Of a DNA stretch of 64,000 nucleotides, positions 24,241 through 32,761 are shown in pieces. A program made the translations under genes and the position numbers. Numbering within the stretch: position 1 is the stretch's first letter; each line of letters begins with the position of its first letter. The notes under the pieces were generated by a model. That model was not told the DNA's origin and ran no database searches. It saw only the letters and a program-made list of their open reading frames with translations. The stretch covers positions 1,922,001 to 1,986,000 of the forward strand of contig OW818698.1 in the NCBI GenBank assembly GCA_942493375.1, given 5' to 3'. Source of the DNA: G942493375 sp942493375. Its GTDB lineage: Bacteria > Armatimonadota > UBA5829.

Positions 24241-27200
24241 CTACTGCACAGATTCAACTCTCATCGTGACTGCTGATCTCGGGTTCAGTAGAACCTCTAT
24301 CGGGGAATCAGCACGCTCAACTCTTGTTTTACCGGTCTTTATATCTGTCAGCTTCACCATACCGGATTTCAGACCTAGCTTTGTTGCGTTCAACTGAACA
24401 GCAATTTTGGTCGGTGTTTTGATCCTATAAGCAGCCACACTGACTATAGCACCTTTTGACATTTTCCATAAATAGACTCCAGCCTGGTCCGGACTACCGC
24501 ATGATGCTCCGTCGATTACAGAGACTGCTTTGTTCATAAATGGATACTTTGCCAGCATCTCATGGTTAATCATAGTCATTGCAGCAGGATAGAATGCAAA
24601 GTTCCAGATTATCTCCCCCTGCGTCTTTGGAGTCAGATAGTCGTGCGCTTTCGCCACATCATAAGCTCGCAGGAGTTTCACAGCACCCAGGAAAGGATCG
24701 TACATCCGGGCTTCCGAACAATATCCTCCGATAGTCAGCCAGTGTCGGCCATCCCTTGCTATAGAATCGACCGGTTCCTCCATGAGTCCATACCACATCT
24801 GGTTGAATACATCAGACAGCCCTCTGTAAACATTGTCCACATACCACGGACCATATATCCCGCCACCAACTGCAGGAGCTGTATACCATACATCCCCCAC
24901 ATAGTCTTTGTTCCAGCCAGATTCCGGCATCCACTGAGTCGTCAGATGAATGGGTGTCAGGAAGTCATAACCCCACTCATTCTTGACCGGTAAATAATCA
25001 AAATGCCTGAGCGCTCCGAACTTCATTGAAGAAATCCTGCCTGCCAGATTTTTCCACTGCATATCCAGGCCAGCCATTTCAGCCAATCGGGGCAGTACCA
25101 TCGCCAGATCCTCTTCATAACCGTCTCCACTGCCTGCCGCTGCTGTCCCACCTGCATAGACTCGCCAAATATCCCCATTCCAGTCCTGGCTGCACCACTG
25201 GAACTTGATTAACTCCTCCAAGTGGCTGCGGGTATTGGACTTCTTCAAATAGACAGGACCGATATACCTCCCGTATAGCAGCAGAGTATACAGCAAATGG
25301 GCGTGGCCCAGGTTCTGGTCAACAAAACTCCCCATCTCTGTATAAACATTCCACCGCGTTGAGTATACGAATGGTTCATAAGCAGTCCCCTGTTTCCATG
25401 CAACTGCCTCAGCGCCACCTTCATATGTTTTCTGAAAACCGACCGTATCGGCTACAACAACTTCCTGCTCCCCCATCATTCTAGCCAGGGATTTCCTCAC
25501 CATTTTGGCTATTTTGGTTTGTGTCTGAGGCGCTCCTGCAAGTCCCTTGTATGACACCATCAACCCGAGAGTCATCCGAGCCAGACTATAATGATCCATA
25601 CGTTCGTAGCCTTTGAATGTCCCATCCGGATTCTGCTGCGTTGCGATATAATCTATACACTCCACAGCCCTCTTCAACCAGTCTCCGGTCAAAGGAGGAT
25701 AGTTAGGTGTCAGAGTCTTCCAGGATAAGTCAGGAAGCGGGAGTTCAAGGGCCACGTTGTCGGATTTGGCAATCACATATGGACGCTCTCCATAAGCAGT
25801 ATGTATATAGCCGATTTTACTCTGCAAGCTCTTATCGACATTCGATCCTGCACACCACGGAAGAGCCACAAACTGGCCTTCATCTTTCACATTCCAGTCG
25901 TTAGGAAGAAGCGTATAACTCCGCTTCAATGCTATCTGTTGTGTGTTTCTGACTTTACCTATGTCAACAATACAACCATCCATACCTGGCTCAGCCAGAG
26001 CAGCTTTGGCCAGTTTTGCTGAAAGAGTTCTCATCCTGGCTGGGCCATCAGGAGTAGCTCCGGCATCGACAACCGCCACAGCAAACATCGGGAGTTCATA
26101 TTTGTCTCCCTTGCGCACTGAAACATTTCCAAAAACCACATCAGGTGAGTTATATCTCCCTATCGATTTACGGTTGGATGCATAGACAATCGCCGGACCG
26201 TCTAATGACCGCCACGCCGCATAATTTAGTCCATTTCCAATTACACTTACATTGCCATATGTGTGACTTATCTTATACTCACACCCAACCTGCACATCTG
26301 AAGTCGCATAGAAGACACCCCGTATCCTCAAAATAGGGTCTCCAGGAAATACCTTTATCCACCAGACCAGCCTGCCAACAGGGGTGACAGTCTCATATGT
26401 AGGCTGCACTCCGAACATGCTGGTCACTGTTCCCAGCCTACGGGTAGTTACACCATTCAATTCACTGCCGTCTGCCAGCTTCAACACCGGACGAATTCCA
26501 ACTCCGCGATCATCAATTATGATCTTGCGTCCCACATATGTCTTGTTATCACGTTCGGGTTCCACAATCTGAGGCTGACAAAACACTTCCTCCGACCCCC
26601 AGGCAACTCTCCAGATATAGTTGGTGAAATACCTGGTAGCTTTTCCCGGATCCACTTCGAGAACGTTGGGCCGCCACACTGGATGAGGATCTATACTCTC
26701 AAATATCTTCCGCTTGCCGAATGTCGTATACGTCCCCAATTTAGCTTTGATCTTAATATCAACTGTCTTTCCATGAGCAATGTCGTCACCATCCAGCACA
26801 GAAATACTGAGATGATGCAACCCCTCAAACAGAGTAAAATAAGTTCCCTGCCAGATACTCCGTGTCTCTGAAACCTTCCTGTCTAGTTCAAGGGGTCCAA
26901 CAGGCACTTGGATTGTTCTTTTAGATGCTGGATTAGTGAGTCCCGGAACCATCGCTGAAGCTTCACAGTAGACAGCAGTAATATCATTTACTCCAGCATC
27001 GCTCCTGATCTTAACTATAAGCTTCCGCGCTCCGCATGTATTCTCTGAGAGTTGTATGCTCTCAATTTCAATGTCGCGCTTTGTCCCTGCTGAGTTGTCG
27101 CTCTTGAATACTTCCGACTGAAGATTGTCAAAGGTTGCCGATGGGTGATTAGTCTGCAATCCGGCTTTACCTGAGTCAGGGATGTCACTTGGCTGAAATG

Positions 27201-27693
27201 TGTGTTCAACAATCAATTTACCCGCTATGTAACCCTTAAACGTGTTGCCGATAATCTCCCCTGCCAGACTTTCCGGTAAATGGATAGGCCCTGCATCCAC
27301 GCTTGCTATCTTTTTATAAACTCCGTCAGAAAACACCAGCAGCACTGCAAGGTTTCCATATCTGCCAAACTGAACACAATTGCCTGTTCCTGAACCCTTT
27401 GAACGCAGGATAATATTAGCTACATCACTTCCCTTTACCAGCCGGACCGATACCCGATAATCCTGCCATTTGCTCTTGCCAAATAAGGCTACTCCACCGG
27501 CAGAAGTAAAAGTCCGCTCGTGGTCTCCCCCCTGCTCCCAGGCATTCATCACCCAGGTTCCATTCGCAGCGGTCCACTTCCCGATTATTGGATGGAAACC
27601 AAGGTTCTCTCCCGTAATGATATCGCCATACGCTGGAATCCCCAACAGCAGGATTGTGATAATCGCGCAGACCAATAATCTATCTATCTTCAT
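24241..27693 (-). CDS. Large secreted protein with N-terminal ConA-like domain and helical toroid-like region, function unknown
   Basis: MKIDRLLVCAIITILLLGIPAYGD is a signal peptide. About 30-195 resembles a concanavalin/LamG-like sandwich (DYRVSVRLVKGSDVANIILR, NTFKGYIAGKLIVEHTF). The middle is beta-rich, and about 700-1000 has helices typical of an (alpha/alpha) toroid (AVECIDYIATQQNPDGTFKG, MDHYSLARMTLGLMVSYKGL). 1150 residues. No catalytic signature is recognised. The ATG follows GAGGTAA and overlaps the 3' end of the methyltransferase gene by 14 bases, so translation is likely coupled. Expected location is periplasm or cell surface. A polysaccharide lyase or hydrolase is the best guess, unproven. 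Confidence 0.65.
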   Translation of the reverse strand: MKIDRLLVCAIITILLLGIPAYGDIITGENLGFHPIIGKWTAANGTWVMNAWEQGGDHERTFTSAGGVALFGKSKWQDYRVSVRLVKGSDVANIILRSKGSGTGNCVQFGRYGNLAVLLVFSDGVYKKIASVDAGPIHLPESLAGEIIGNTFKGYIAGKLIVEHTFQPSDIPDSGKAGLQTNHPSATFDNLQSEVFKSDNSAGTKRDIEIESIQLSENTCGARKLIVKIRSDAGVNDITAVYCEASAMVPGLTNPASKRTIQVPVGPLELDRKVSETRSIWQGTYFTLFEGLHHLSISVLDGDDIAHGKTVDIKIKAKLGTYTTFGKRKIFESIDPHPVWRPNVLEVDPGKATRYFTNYIWRVAWGSEEVFCQPQIVEPERDNKTYVGRKIIIDDRGVGIRPVLKLADGSELNGVTTRRLGTVTSMFGVQPTYETVTPVGRLVWWIKVFPGDPILRIRGVFYATSDVQVGCEYKISHTYGNVSVIGNGLNYAAWRSLDGPAIVYASNRKSIGRYNSPDVVFGNVSVRKGDKYELPMFAVAVVDAGATPDGPARMRTLSAKLAKAALAEPGMDGCIVDIGKVRNTQQIALKRSYTLLPNDWNVKDEGQFVALPWCAGSNVDKSLQSKIGYIHTAYGERPYVIAKSDNVALELPLPDLSWKTLTPNYPPLTGDWLKRAVECIDYIATQQNPDGTFKGYERMDHYSLARMTLGLMVSYKGLAGAPQTQTKIAKMVRKSLARMMGEQEVVVADTVGFQKTYEGGAEAVAWKQGTAYEPFVYSTRWNVYTEMGSFVDQNLGHAHLLYTLLLYGRYIGPVYLKKSNTRSHLEELIKFQWCSQDWNGDIWRVYAGGTAAAGSGDGYEEDLAMVLPRLAEMAGLDMQWKNLAGRISSMKFGALRHFDYLPVKNEWGYDFLTPIHLTTQWMPESGWNKDYVGDVWYTAPAVGGGIYGPWYVDNVYRGLSDVFNQMWYGLMEEPVDSIARDGRHWLTIGGYCSEARMYDPFLGAVKLLRAYDVAKAHDYLTPKTQGEIIWNFAFYPAAMTMINHEMLAKYPFMNKAVSVIDGASCGSPDQAGVYLWKMSKGAIVSVAAYRIKTPTKIAVQLNATKLGLKSGMVKLTDIKTGKTRVERADSPIEVLLNPRSAVTMRVESVQ

Positions 27694-29512
27694 TCGGAGT
27701 TACCTCAAGGGATCGCAATTCATTCAAATCAATACGATACAGCGCTGCAACCAGAACATCCATCGCCGCTGTTACTTCTGAACTCAACTTTTCATTGCAT
27801 ATTTTCCTGCTGAGATCACCGATAATGTCGTGTAAAATATCCATCCGTCCGTTGGCTATCTCCTGTTTTGCGAAGTCCTCCAGAGCAATCAGATCAGAAA
27901 GCTCAGGCAGAAAATCAGCTCTGCGTTTCCGGGCAAATGTTGGAGTAACGAAATCTATCTTCGGTATCGGGAAATGGTCTAGGTCGATCTTCTTTATCTG
28001 TGGAATGGTATCGCGGTTGGTCAGCATACGCAGCCGGCAGTAGAACTGAGCGCAAGAGGAGTTGAGCACAGCCATTATATAATACAGGCTATATCCCCCA
28101 GTCGCTTCCCATATCTGATACACAGACTGCTCCGGCCAGATTGGTTTATGACTCAACGCTGCAACAATCTTCAAGCCAGTCTTCCTGACAAAAAGTTTCG
28201 GTGATGCGTCCAGCACTTCCCTGCGATTACTCCCCCCAACAATCCCCGAATCCGGATCAAAATATGCACAGCCGTCCAGCCTGTAAGGGAGCACATTTCG
28301 CCCCCGAATTACTTCCACCTGGGAATCAGATATTCTCTGGGATGTAATCGCACCAGCAGCACCGATAAACCCGGTTGCTGTCCTCGCCACTTCCGGACAC
28401 ATCGCAATCGAATGTGCCTCCATCTTATTTACAAGTGCTTGTTCCTCAAAAATGCCTGGGTGGGAAATAGCACAACCAGGAGCCTCAAGAATTTCCGAAT
28501 TCGACAATTGAATACAAGATCCAGGCTGTTCCCAATATGAAACACTCACGCTCAACCTGCTGTCACCCTTAACAAGCAGATAGATCATAGCATCAGCAGC
28601 TACACCATCGAACGGCACCCGAAAAACAACTTCCCGCAGATCATTATCCCTCAGCATCGCAGCTCTCAATTCCGCAAACTGAGCATTAGCTGCCAGTCTA
28701 TCCGGGACAATGAAGCAATTCACCCCACCAGGTTTCAAGCTATCAATAGCCATCCGGACAAACGATTCCATCAGATTAGGACGATAAGTATCTCCCCCAA
28801 ACCTTTCCTGCACTTTAGAAATATAAGTATCATCCCGGGTCCCGGACTTGTGTTTGCCTTTCAAGGATATCCACGGAGGGTTGCCCAGCACAATATCATA
28901 CTTGCCTGGCTTTTGAAGCAGACTGTCCCCCACCCTTATGTGATCAGAGATCGACTGAGACACCATTCCAGGCCTGCTGAGCAGCGTTCCTGCTATACGC
29001 ACAGCAATCGGATCGACATCATATCCATACAGGCAATGCTCTGCAATCTGATGCTTCTCTATACCTAACTTCTCAGAAAGCTGCGCAGCCGTCTCTATTA
29101 AAAATGTCCCACAGCCAACCGCCGGATCAAGTATCCTAATGTCATAGGGATTAACCGGAGTGTAATTTTCAGAAAGAGTCTCAATACATCGCTCTACAAC
29201 GAACTTAACAACATCAGGAGGAGTATAGAAGCTGCCTGTTGCTTTGCGTGAATGTGAAAGAGAGGAGTGTTCCGGTTTGAGGCTGAGTAAATACTCATAC
29301 ATACCGGGCAAGTCATTCTGCGTATCAATAAAACCCGGTATAGACAGGATTCTAGAGGTAAGTGATTGATTTGATTCGGATGGTGCACATAGTGCAGCAT
29401 CTACTACTAAACTTATTGCTTCCCTTACATCATCATCATTTGAACCAGCCAGGCTGTCAACGGCAAGTTTCAGAGTTTCCTGGAGAGCTTTCTTGCCGTG
29501 GACATCAATCAC
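27680..29512 (-). CDS. N6-adenine DNA methyltransferase (Eco57I/TaqI-like), no nuclease partner
   Basis: Motif X-like TGSFYTPPDVVKFVV (92-106), SAM motif I LDPAVGCGTFLIE (128-140) and catalytic motif IV NPPW (211-214) are intact, so adenine methylation activity is expected. Residues about 380-530 look like a TaqI-type target-recognition domain (VIRGRNVLPYRLD, PKLFVRKTGLKIVAALS, GGYSLYYIMAVLNSS). The N-terminus (about 80 residues) is too short for the nuclease domain of type IIG enzymes, and no restriction gene is adjacent. The GTG start overlaps the stop of the binding-protein/permease gene as GTGA. Location inside a sugar-uptake operon is unusual; it may be an orphan or regulatory methyltransferase, or a moron-like insertion. 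Confidence 0.88.
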   Translation of the reverse strand: MIDVHGKKALQETLKLAVDSLAGSNDDDVREAISLVVDAALCAPSESNQSLTSRILSIPGFIDTQNDLPGMYEYLLSLKPEHSSLSHSRKATGSFYTPPDVVKFVVERCIETLSENYTPVNPYDIRILDPAVGCGTFLIETAAQLSEKLGIEKHQIAEHCLYGYDVDPIAVRIAGTLLSRPGMVSQSISDHIRVGDSLLQKPGKYDIVLGNPPWISLKGKHKSGTRDDTYISKVQERFGGDTYRPNLMESFVRMAIDSLKPGGVNCFIVPDRLAANAQFAELRAAMLRDNDLREVVFRVPFDGVAADAMIYLLVKGDSRLSVSVSYWEQPGSCIQLSNSEILEAPGCAISHPGIFEEQALVNKMEAHSIAMCPEVARTATGFIGAAGAITSQRISDSQVEVIRGRNVLPYRLDGCAYFDPDSGIVGGSNRREVLDASPKLFVRKTGLKIVAALSHKPIWPEQSVYQIWEATGGYSLYYIMAVLNSSCAQFYCRLRMLTNRDTIPQIKKIDLDHFPIPKIDFVTPTFARKRRADFLPELSDLIALEDFAKQEIANGRMDILHDIIGDLSRKICNEKLSSEVTAAMDVLVAALYRIDLNELRSLEVTPNEDR

Positions 29513-32100
29513 CCTTTGGTCTCCGATTCATAATAGACCCAGCGCGGTGCCAGTTTGAGTTGAGCAATTGTGAAGACCATAATAATAGCAAACAATATCC
29601 ATGCTGTAGCAGAAGCATAACCCATACTAAAGTATCTAAATGCTTTGTTGAACAGATACATCACCGGCACAATCGTTGCATCCCCAGCTTCTCCTCCACC
29701 GACAATATACACTGTATCGAAAGTCTGTATAACTCCGATCGTCCCCATAATGAAATTGAAGAATATATACGGACTCAGCATTGGCAGTGTGATGCTCTTG
29801 AACTTACGCCAGGATGAAGCCCCATCTATTTCAGCTGCTTCATAAAACACTCTTGGGATACCCTTAAGCCCCGCCAGCCAGACGATCATACCTCCACCAG
29901 CGCCCCATAATCCCATAACTATCAGCGCAGACTTAGCGCCAAGATAGGTTGCAGGTTGAGAGAGGAATGTTGGTAGTTCAAGCCCAAGGTATCCAAGTGT
30001 ATGTGTCCATAACCATGTCGATACACCAAAAAACTCCCCTGACTGACTCAGCCAGCCGGGAGAAGTCCATCCAAACCACTGTGTAAGTGTCAGTCTCCAT
30101 ATGGCATTCACAATACCAAACTCAGGGTTCAACACCCAGGTCCAAAGCAATGTAGAAGCCACTACCGGTACAATGGATGGCAAATAATAGATTGTCCTGT
30201 ACCAGGACATTCCTTTGACATCGTTATTGAGGAGCAGAGCTATAGATAAGCCCGTAATTATCCCCAGTGGCAGACCTATAAGCGCCAGGAAACCTGTGTT
30301 ATATAGAGCCTTGGAGAATATATCCCAGTCATAGGTAAACAACCCAACATAGTTTGAAACTCCTACCCACCTGGCATCGTGCAGCACGTCGTAATCTGAG
30401 AAGCTGAACACGATTGATGCAATTATCGGGCCTGCAGTAAATACTACAAACCCGAATATCCATGGACTGGCGAACAATATGCCTGCCCTGGCTTCTCCTT
30501 TGCGGGCTAAACCTATCGACGCTGTCTTCCTGATGAATATAACAATCGCAACAGCTATTGCAAGCAGCGCTCCGACAATGACTACCCAGAACACCCACAA
30601 AGGGACAACTTTGAATTTCTCCCGAGCAAACACTGCATTCAATGACCTTTGCACAGCCTGCCTGCCCATATCCGTGGCCTGCTGGGGGCTCTGATTTGTC
30701 TCTCGGAATCTTACAGCTCTATCATATGCCATGGCGTGTTCATCCCAAAGCAACTGCCCTACAAAAGTCACCGGCCTGAACCTGGAATAGGGCATCATGG
30801 AAACTGCAAACTGGAGGGTCTTCCGAAACTTTGGAACCTCAGGCGCACACTTTGAAAACACCAGGTCATTGACCTTCATATTTGAATGCATACTGGGAGT
30901 ATATGGAGCATCGAGAGACTGGCTGTGCTTCTTTTGAGCATATGCACCAATAAGGTTTGCCTCAGGGCTTGTCATCCATCTGACAAACTTCCAAGCCATT
31001 TCTTTATGCCTGGAGCCAACAGGAATAGCCCAACTGAAACCTCCGGACCAAGTCACATAACTCGGTTTACCGGTAAAAACACTATTACCTTTGGCCGCAT
31101 TCCGGTTCTTATCCCATTCACCCTTAGGCAGAGCAATCGGCCAACCGTCCGGACCATATCTCACATTTTGTACGCTCTCTCTGATCCGCTCCGAAGGCAC
31201 AGGAGCAGGAGCTACTCCAAAATCCATCCCCGGATTATACCTGGCAATCAGACTGGCAGCATAGTCACCATCTATTTTCATGGCAACCTGGCCAATCAGG
31301 AATGCGTCCATCGCATTACCCTGGAATCCTGACCTGAACCGGGTCACTACAGGCGCTCCACCAGCATCTTCATACAGTTGAAGACAATACTTGAGCGACT
31401 CTACGCTGCGGGGATTGTTGAGGGTGCATATCCGTCCGGTTGGATCCATAAACTCCCCTTCATTTTGCCAGGAGTATAAATAGAACCAACTGTTGCCGTA
31501 TTCGGGGATAAAACCTATCCTGGTTATATGTCCTGAAGAGTCTTTGACTGTCAGCTTGCGGGTATATTCTCTAAGTTCCTCCCAAGTGCGGGGAGGACGG
31601 TTAGGGTCGAGTCCGGCTTTGCGGAACATGGTCTTGTTGTAGAATAAAATGCGGGCATCTGTGCTGTTTGGAATAGCATAGATCCCACCTTTATATATAG
31701 CCTCTTTCCAGCAGGGTTCATAATAATCTTCAGGTCGCACACCATCCGGTAGATTACGGTCTCTTTTAATAAGCGGGGTAAGATCGGTGAACGCTCCTCT
31801 GGATGCCCAGTCTCCGATGGTAAACCTGTCCTGATTAACCAGATCCGGAGGAACTTTGCCAACTATCGCAGTCATCAGTTTCTGGGGGTTCATACTCCCC
31901 ACACCCATTGAGAGCAAACTGATTTTCACTCCGGGGTTCCGACGCTCAAATTCCTTAGCCTGAGCCAGGGTACCTGCCTGCTGCTCGGTCGCTAAGACTC
32001 CCCAGACAGACAGCTTTATAGTTTCAGCTGCAAGTCCAGCGACTGCTGTCGTCTTGAAGAGTATACCAATCAAAAATATCGCAAGTAATAATCGGCGCAA
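29509..32100 (-). CDS. Fused sugar-binding protein and MalF/UgpA-type ABC permease
   Basis: Residues 1-25 are a signal peptide or anchor; 26-490 is a family-1 extracellular solute-binding protein (IKLSVWGVLATEQ, GGIYAIPNSTDARILFYNK, WSGGFSWAIPVGS). A transmembrane helix (499-525) links it to a MalF-like permease (540-863) whose EAA loop YEAAEIDGASSWRKFKSITL (753-772) would contact the ATPase. Normally these are two proteins. A second permease (MalG-like) and an ATPase are not in this operon and must be encoded elsewhere. The start is TTG at 32100 behind a good promoter. It leads the operon with the DNA methyltransferase and a large secreted protein. Substrate: a sugar or oligosaccharide, by family. 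Confidence 0.9.
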   Translation of the reverse strand: MRRLLLAIFLIGILFKTTAVAGLAAETIKLSVWGVLATEQQAGTLAQAKEFERRNPGVKISLLSMGVGSMNPQKLMTAIVGKVPPDLVNQDRFTIGDWASRGAFTDLTPLIKRDRNLPDGVRPEDYYEPCWKEAIYKGGIYAIPNSTDARILFYNKTMFRKAGLDPNRPPRTWEELREYTRKLTVKDSSGHITRIGFIPEYGNSWFYLYSWQNEGEFMDPTGRICTLNNPRSVESLKYCLQLYEDAGGAPVVTRFRSGFQGNAMDAFLIGQVAMKIDGDYAASLIARYNPGMDFGVAPAPVPSERIRESVQNVRYGPDGWPIALPKGEWDKNRNAAKGNSVFTGKPSYVTWSGGFSWAIPVGSRHKEMAWKFVRWMTSPEANLIGAYAQKKHSQSLDAPYTPSMHSNMKVNDLVFSKCAPEVPKFRKTLQFAVSMMPYSRFRPVTFVGQLLWDEHAMAYDRAVRFRETNQSPQQATDMGRQAVQRSLNAVFAREKFKVVPLWVFWVVIVGALLAIAVAIVIFIRKTASIGLARKGEARAGILFASPWIFGFVVFTAGPIIASIVFSFSDYDVLHDARWVGVSNYVGLFTYDWDIFSKALYNTGFLALIGLPLGIITGLSIALLLNNDVKGMSWYRTIYYLPSIVPVVASTLLWTWVLNPEFGIVNAIWRLTLTQWFGWTSPGWLSQSGEFFGVSTWLWTHTLGYLGLELPTFLSQPATYLGAKSALIVMGLWGAGGGMIVWLAGLKGIPRVFYEAAEIDGASSWRKFKSITLPMLSPYIFFNFIMGTIGVIQTFDTVYIVGGGEAGDATIVPVMYLFNKAFRYFSMGYASATAWILFAIIMVFTIAQLKLAPRWVYYESETKG

Positions 32101-32130
32101 ATGTCACCATCCAACTGCGAGTGTTATCAA

Positions 32131-32159
32131 ATGATATTCCGCCAGAGTCAACGTGTCAA
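32131..32159 (-). promoter_or_regulatory. Sigma-70 promoter of the binding-protein/permease operon
   Basis: On the minus strand TTGACA (32159-32154), a 17-base spacer and TATCAT (32136-32131) give a near-consensus promoter about 30 bases before the TTG start at 32100. TATCATTTGATA, overlapping the -10, is a short inverted repeat that could be part of an operator. Confidence 0.75.
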
Positions 32160-32166
32160 GGGGGAA

Positions 32167-32262
32167 GGGAGACTTCGGGCTTCAGGCTTCAGACTTCAGG
32201 CTCTATCCCGCTTGCTCAACTCGCTCGGGTGCAATTTGCAATTACACCCAAAACAGAATCCT
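32167..32262. repeat. About 100-bp intergenic repeat with CGGGTGCAATT hairpin, copy 2
   Basis: CTTCGGGCTTCAGGCTTCAG units (32170 onward) are followed by CTCGGGTGCAATTTGCAATTAC, ACACCC and AAACAGAATCC, the same order as at 21690-21792. The hairpin arms here carry two differences, so this copy is more decayed. Confidence 0.75.
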
Positions 32263-32307
32263 GATTAGTAGGGTGATCCACAATTCTGCCTTATTAAGTT
32301 CCTAATT

Positions 32308-32338
32308 TTTCCGTGTATTCCGTGTATTCCGTGGTCAA
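32308..32338. repeat. TTCCGTGTAT decamer repeat, site 1
   Basis: TTCCGTGTAT occurs twice in tandem followed by TTCCGTGGTCA. Related sites are at 41972-42003 and 45573-45602. Confidence 0.75.
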
Positions 32339-32353
32339 TTTTCTTTGCGAAGG

Positions 32354-32761
32354 TCACCCGCGCCCCATTCGCTCAGCAAGAATCACAGCTGCCCAGTCGT
32401 CGCAGTGCTCAGATGGCAACCTTAGAGATTTTGGGATCAAGCGTAAGTACCAGGGGGTTGGTGTCTCAGACAGATAACGGTATCTGGCTTCAATAGTGGT
32501 GTTACGTTCGTCTACTATCCGTATATCCTGCAAGCCTGCATCTTCTGCCGATTTTGCAGCCGTCTTGGAGGATACTCCTGAACCGACTACAGTTATATCC
32601 GGATGGAAAAGTTCAGCAATTGATACCAACCGTGGTTCCAGTTCAACTGCCGTCACAATCTCCCTGACCAGAATCTCCTCCTGGTCATCCGGATCAAACC
32701 GGATTACGGCCAGACCGTGGTTCGCGCTGCCGGGATCTATTGCCAGGATCACCAGACTCAC
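32354..32761 (-). CDS. YqgF/RuvX-like RNase H-fold nuclease
   Basis: The start ILAIDPGSANHGLAVIRF has the first catalytic aspartate (D9) of the RNase H-fold YqgF/RuvC group, and VDERNTTIEARYRYL matches the D-E-R-x-T-T-x-x-A motif of YqgF proteins. The final CDDWAAVILAE supplies the last acidic residue (HCDDWAA). 135 residues is close to the 140-150 of YqgF. Known roles are 16S rRNA 5' processing or Holliday junction cleavage; this member is diverged enough that the exact role is open. It overlaps the stop of the DUF3084 gene by 4 bases, so translation is coupled. Confidence 0.8.
   Translation of the reverse strand: MSLVILAIDPGSANHGLAVIRFDPDDQEEILVREIVTAVELEPRLVSIAELFHPDITVVGSGVSSKTAAKSAEDAGLQDIRIVDERNTTIEARYRYLSETPTPWYLRLIPKSLRLPSEHCDDWAAVILAERMGRG

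Noticed and set aside
27680..29512. Restriction-modification or BREX-type defence system
   Set aside because: Only the methyltransferase is present; no nuclease, ATPase or other defence gene is adjacent, and the operon is for sugar uptake.
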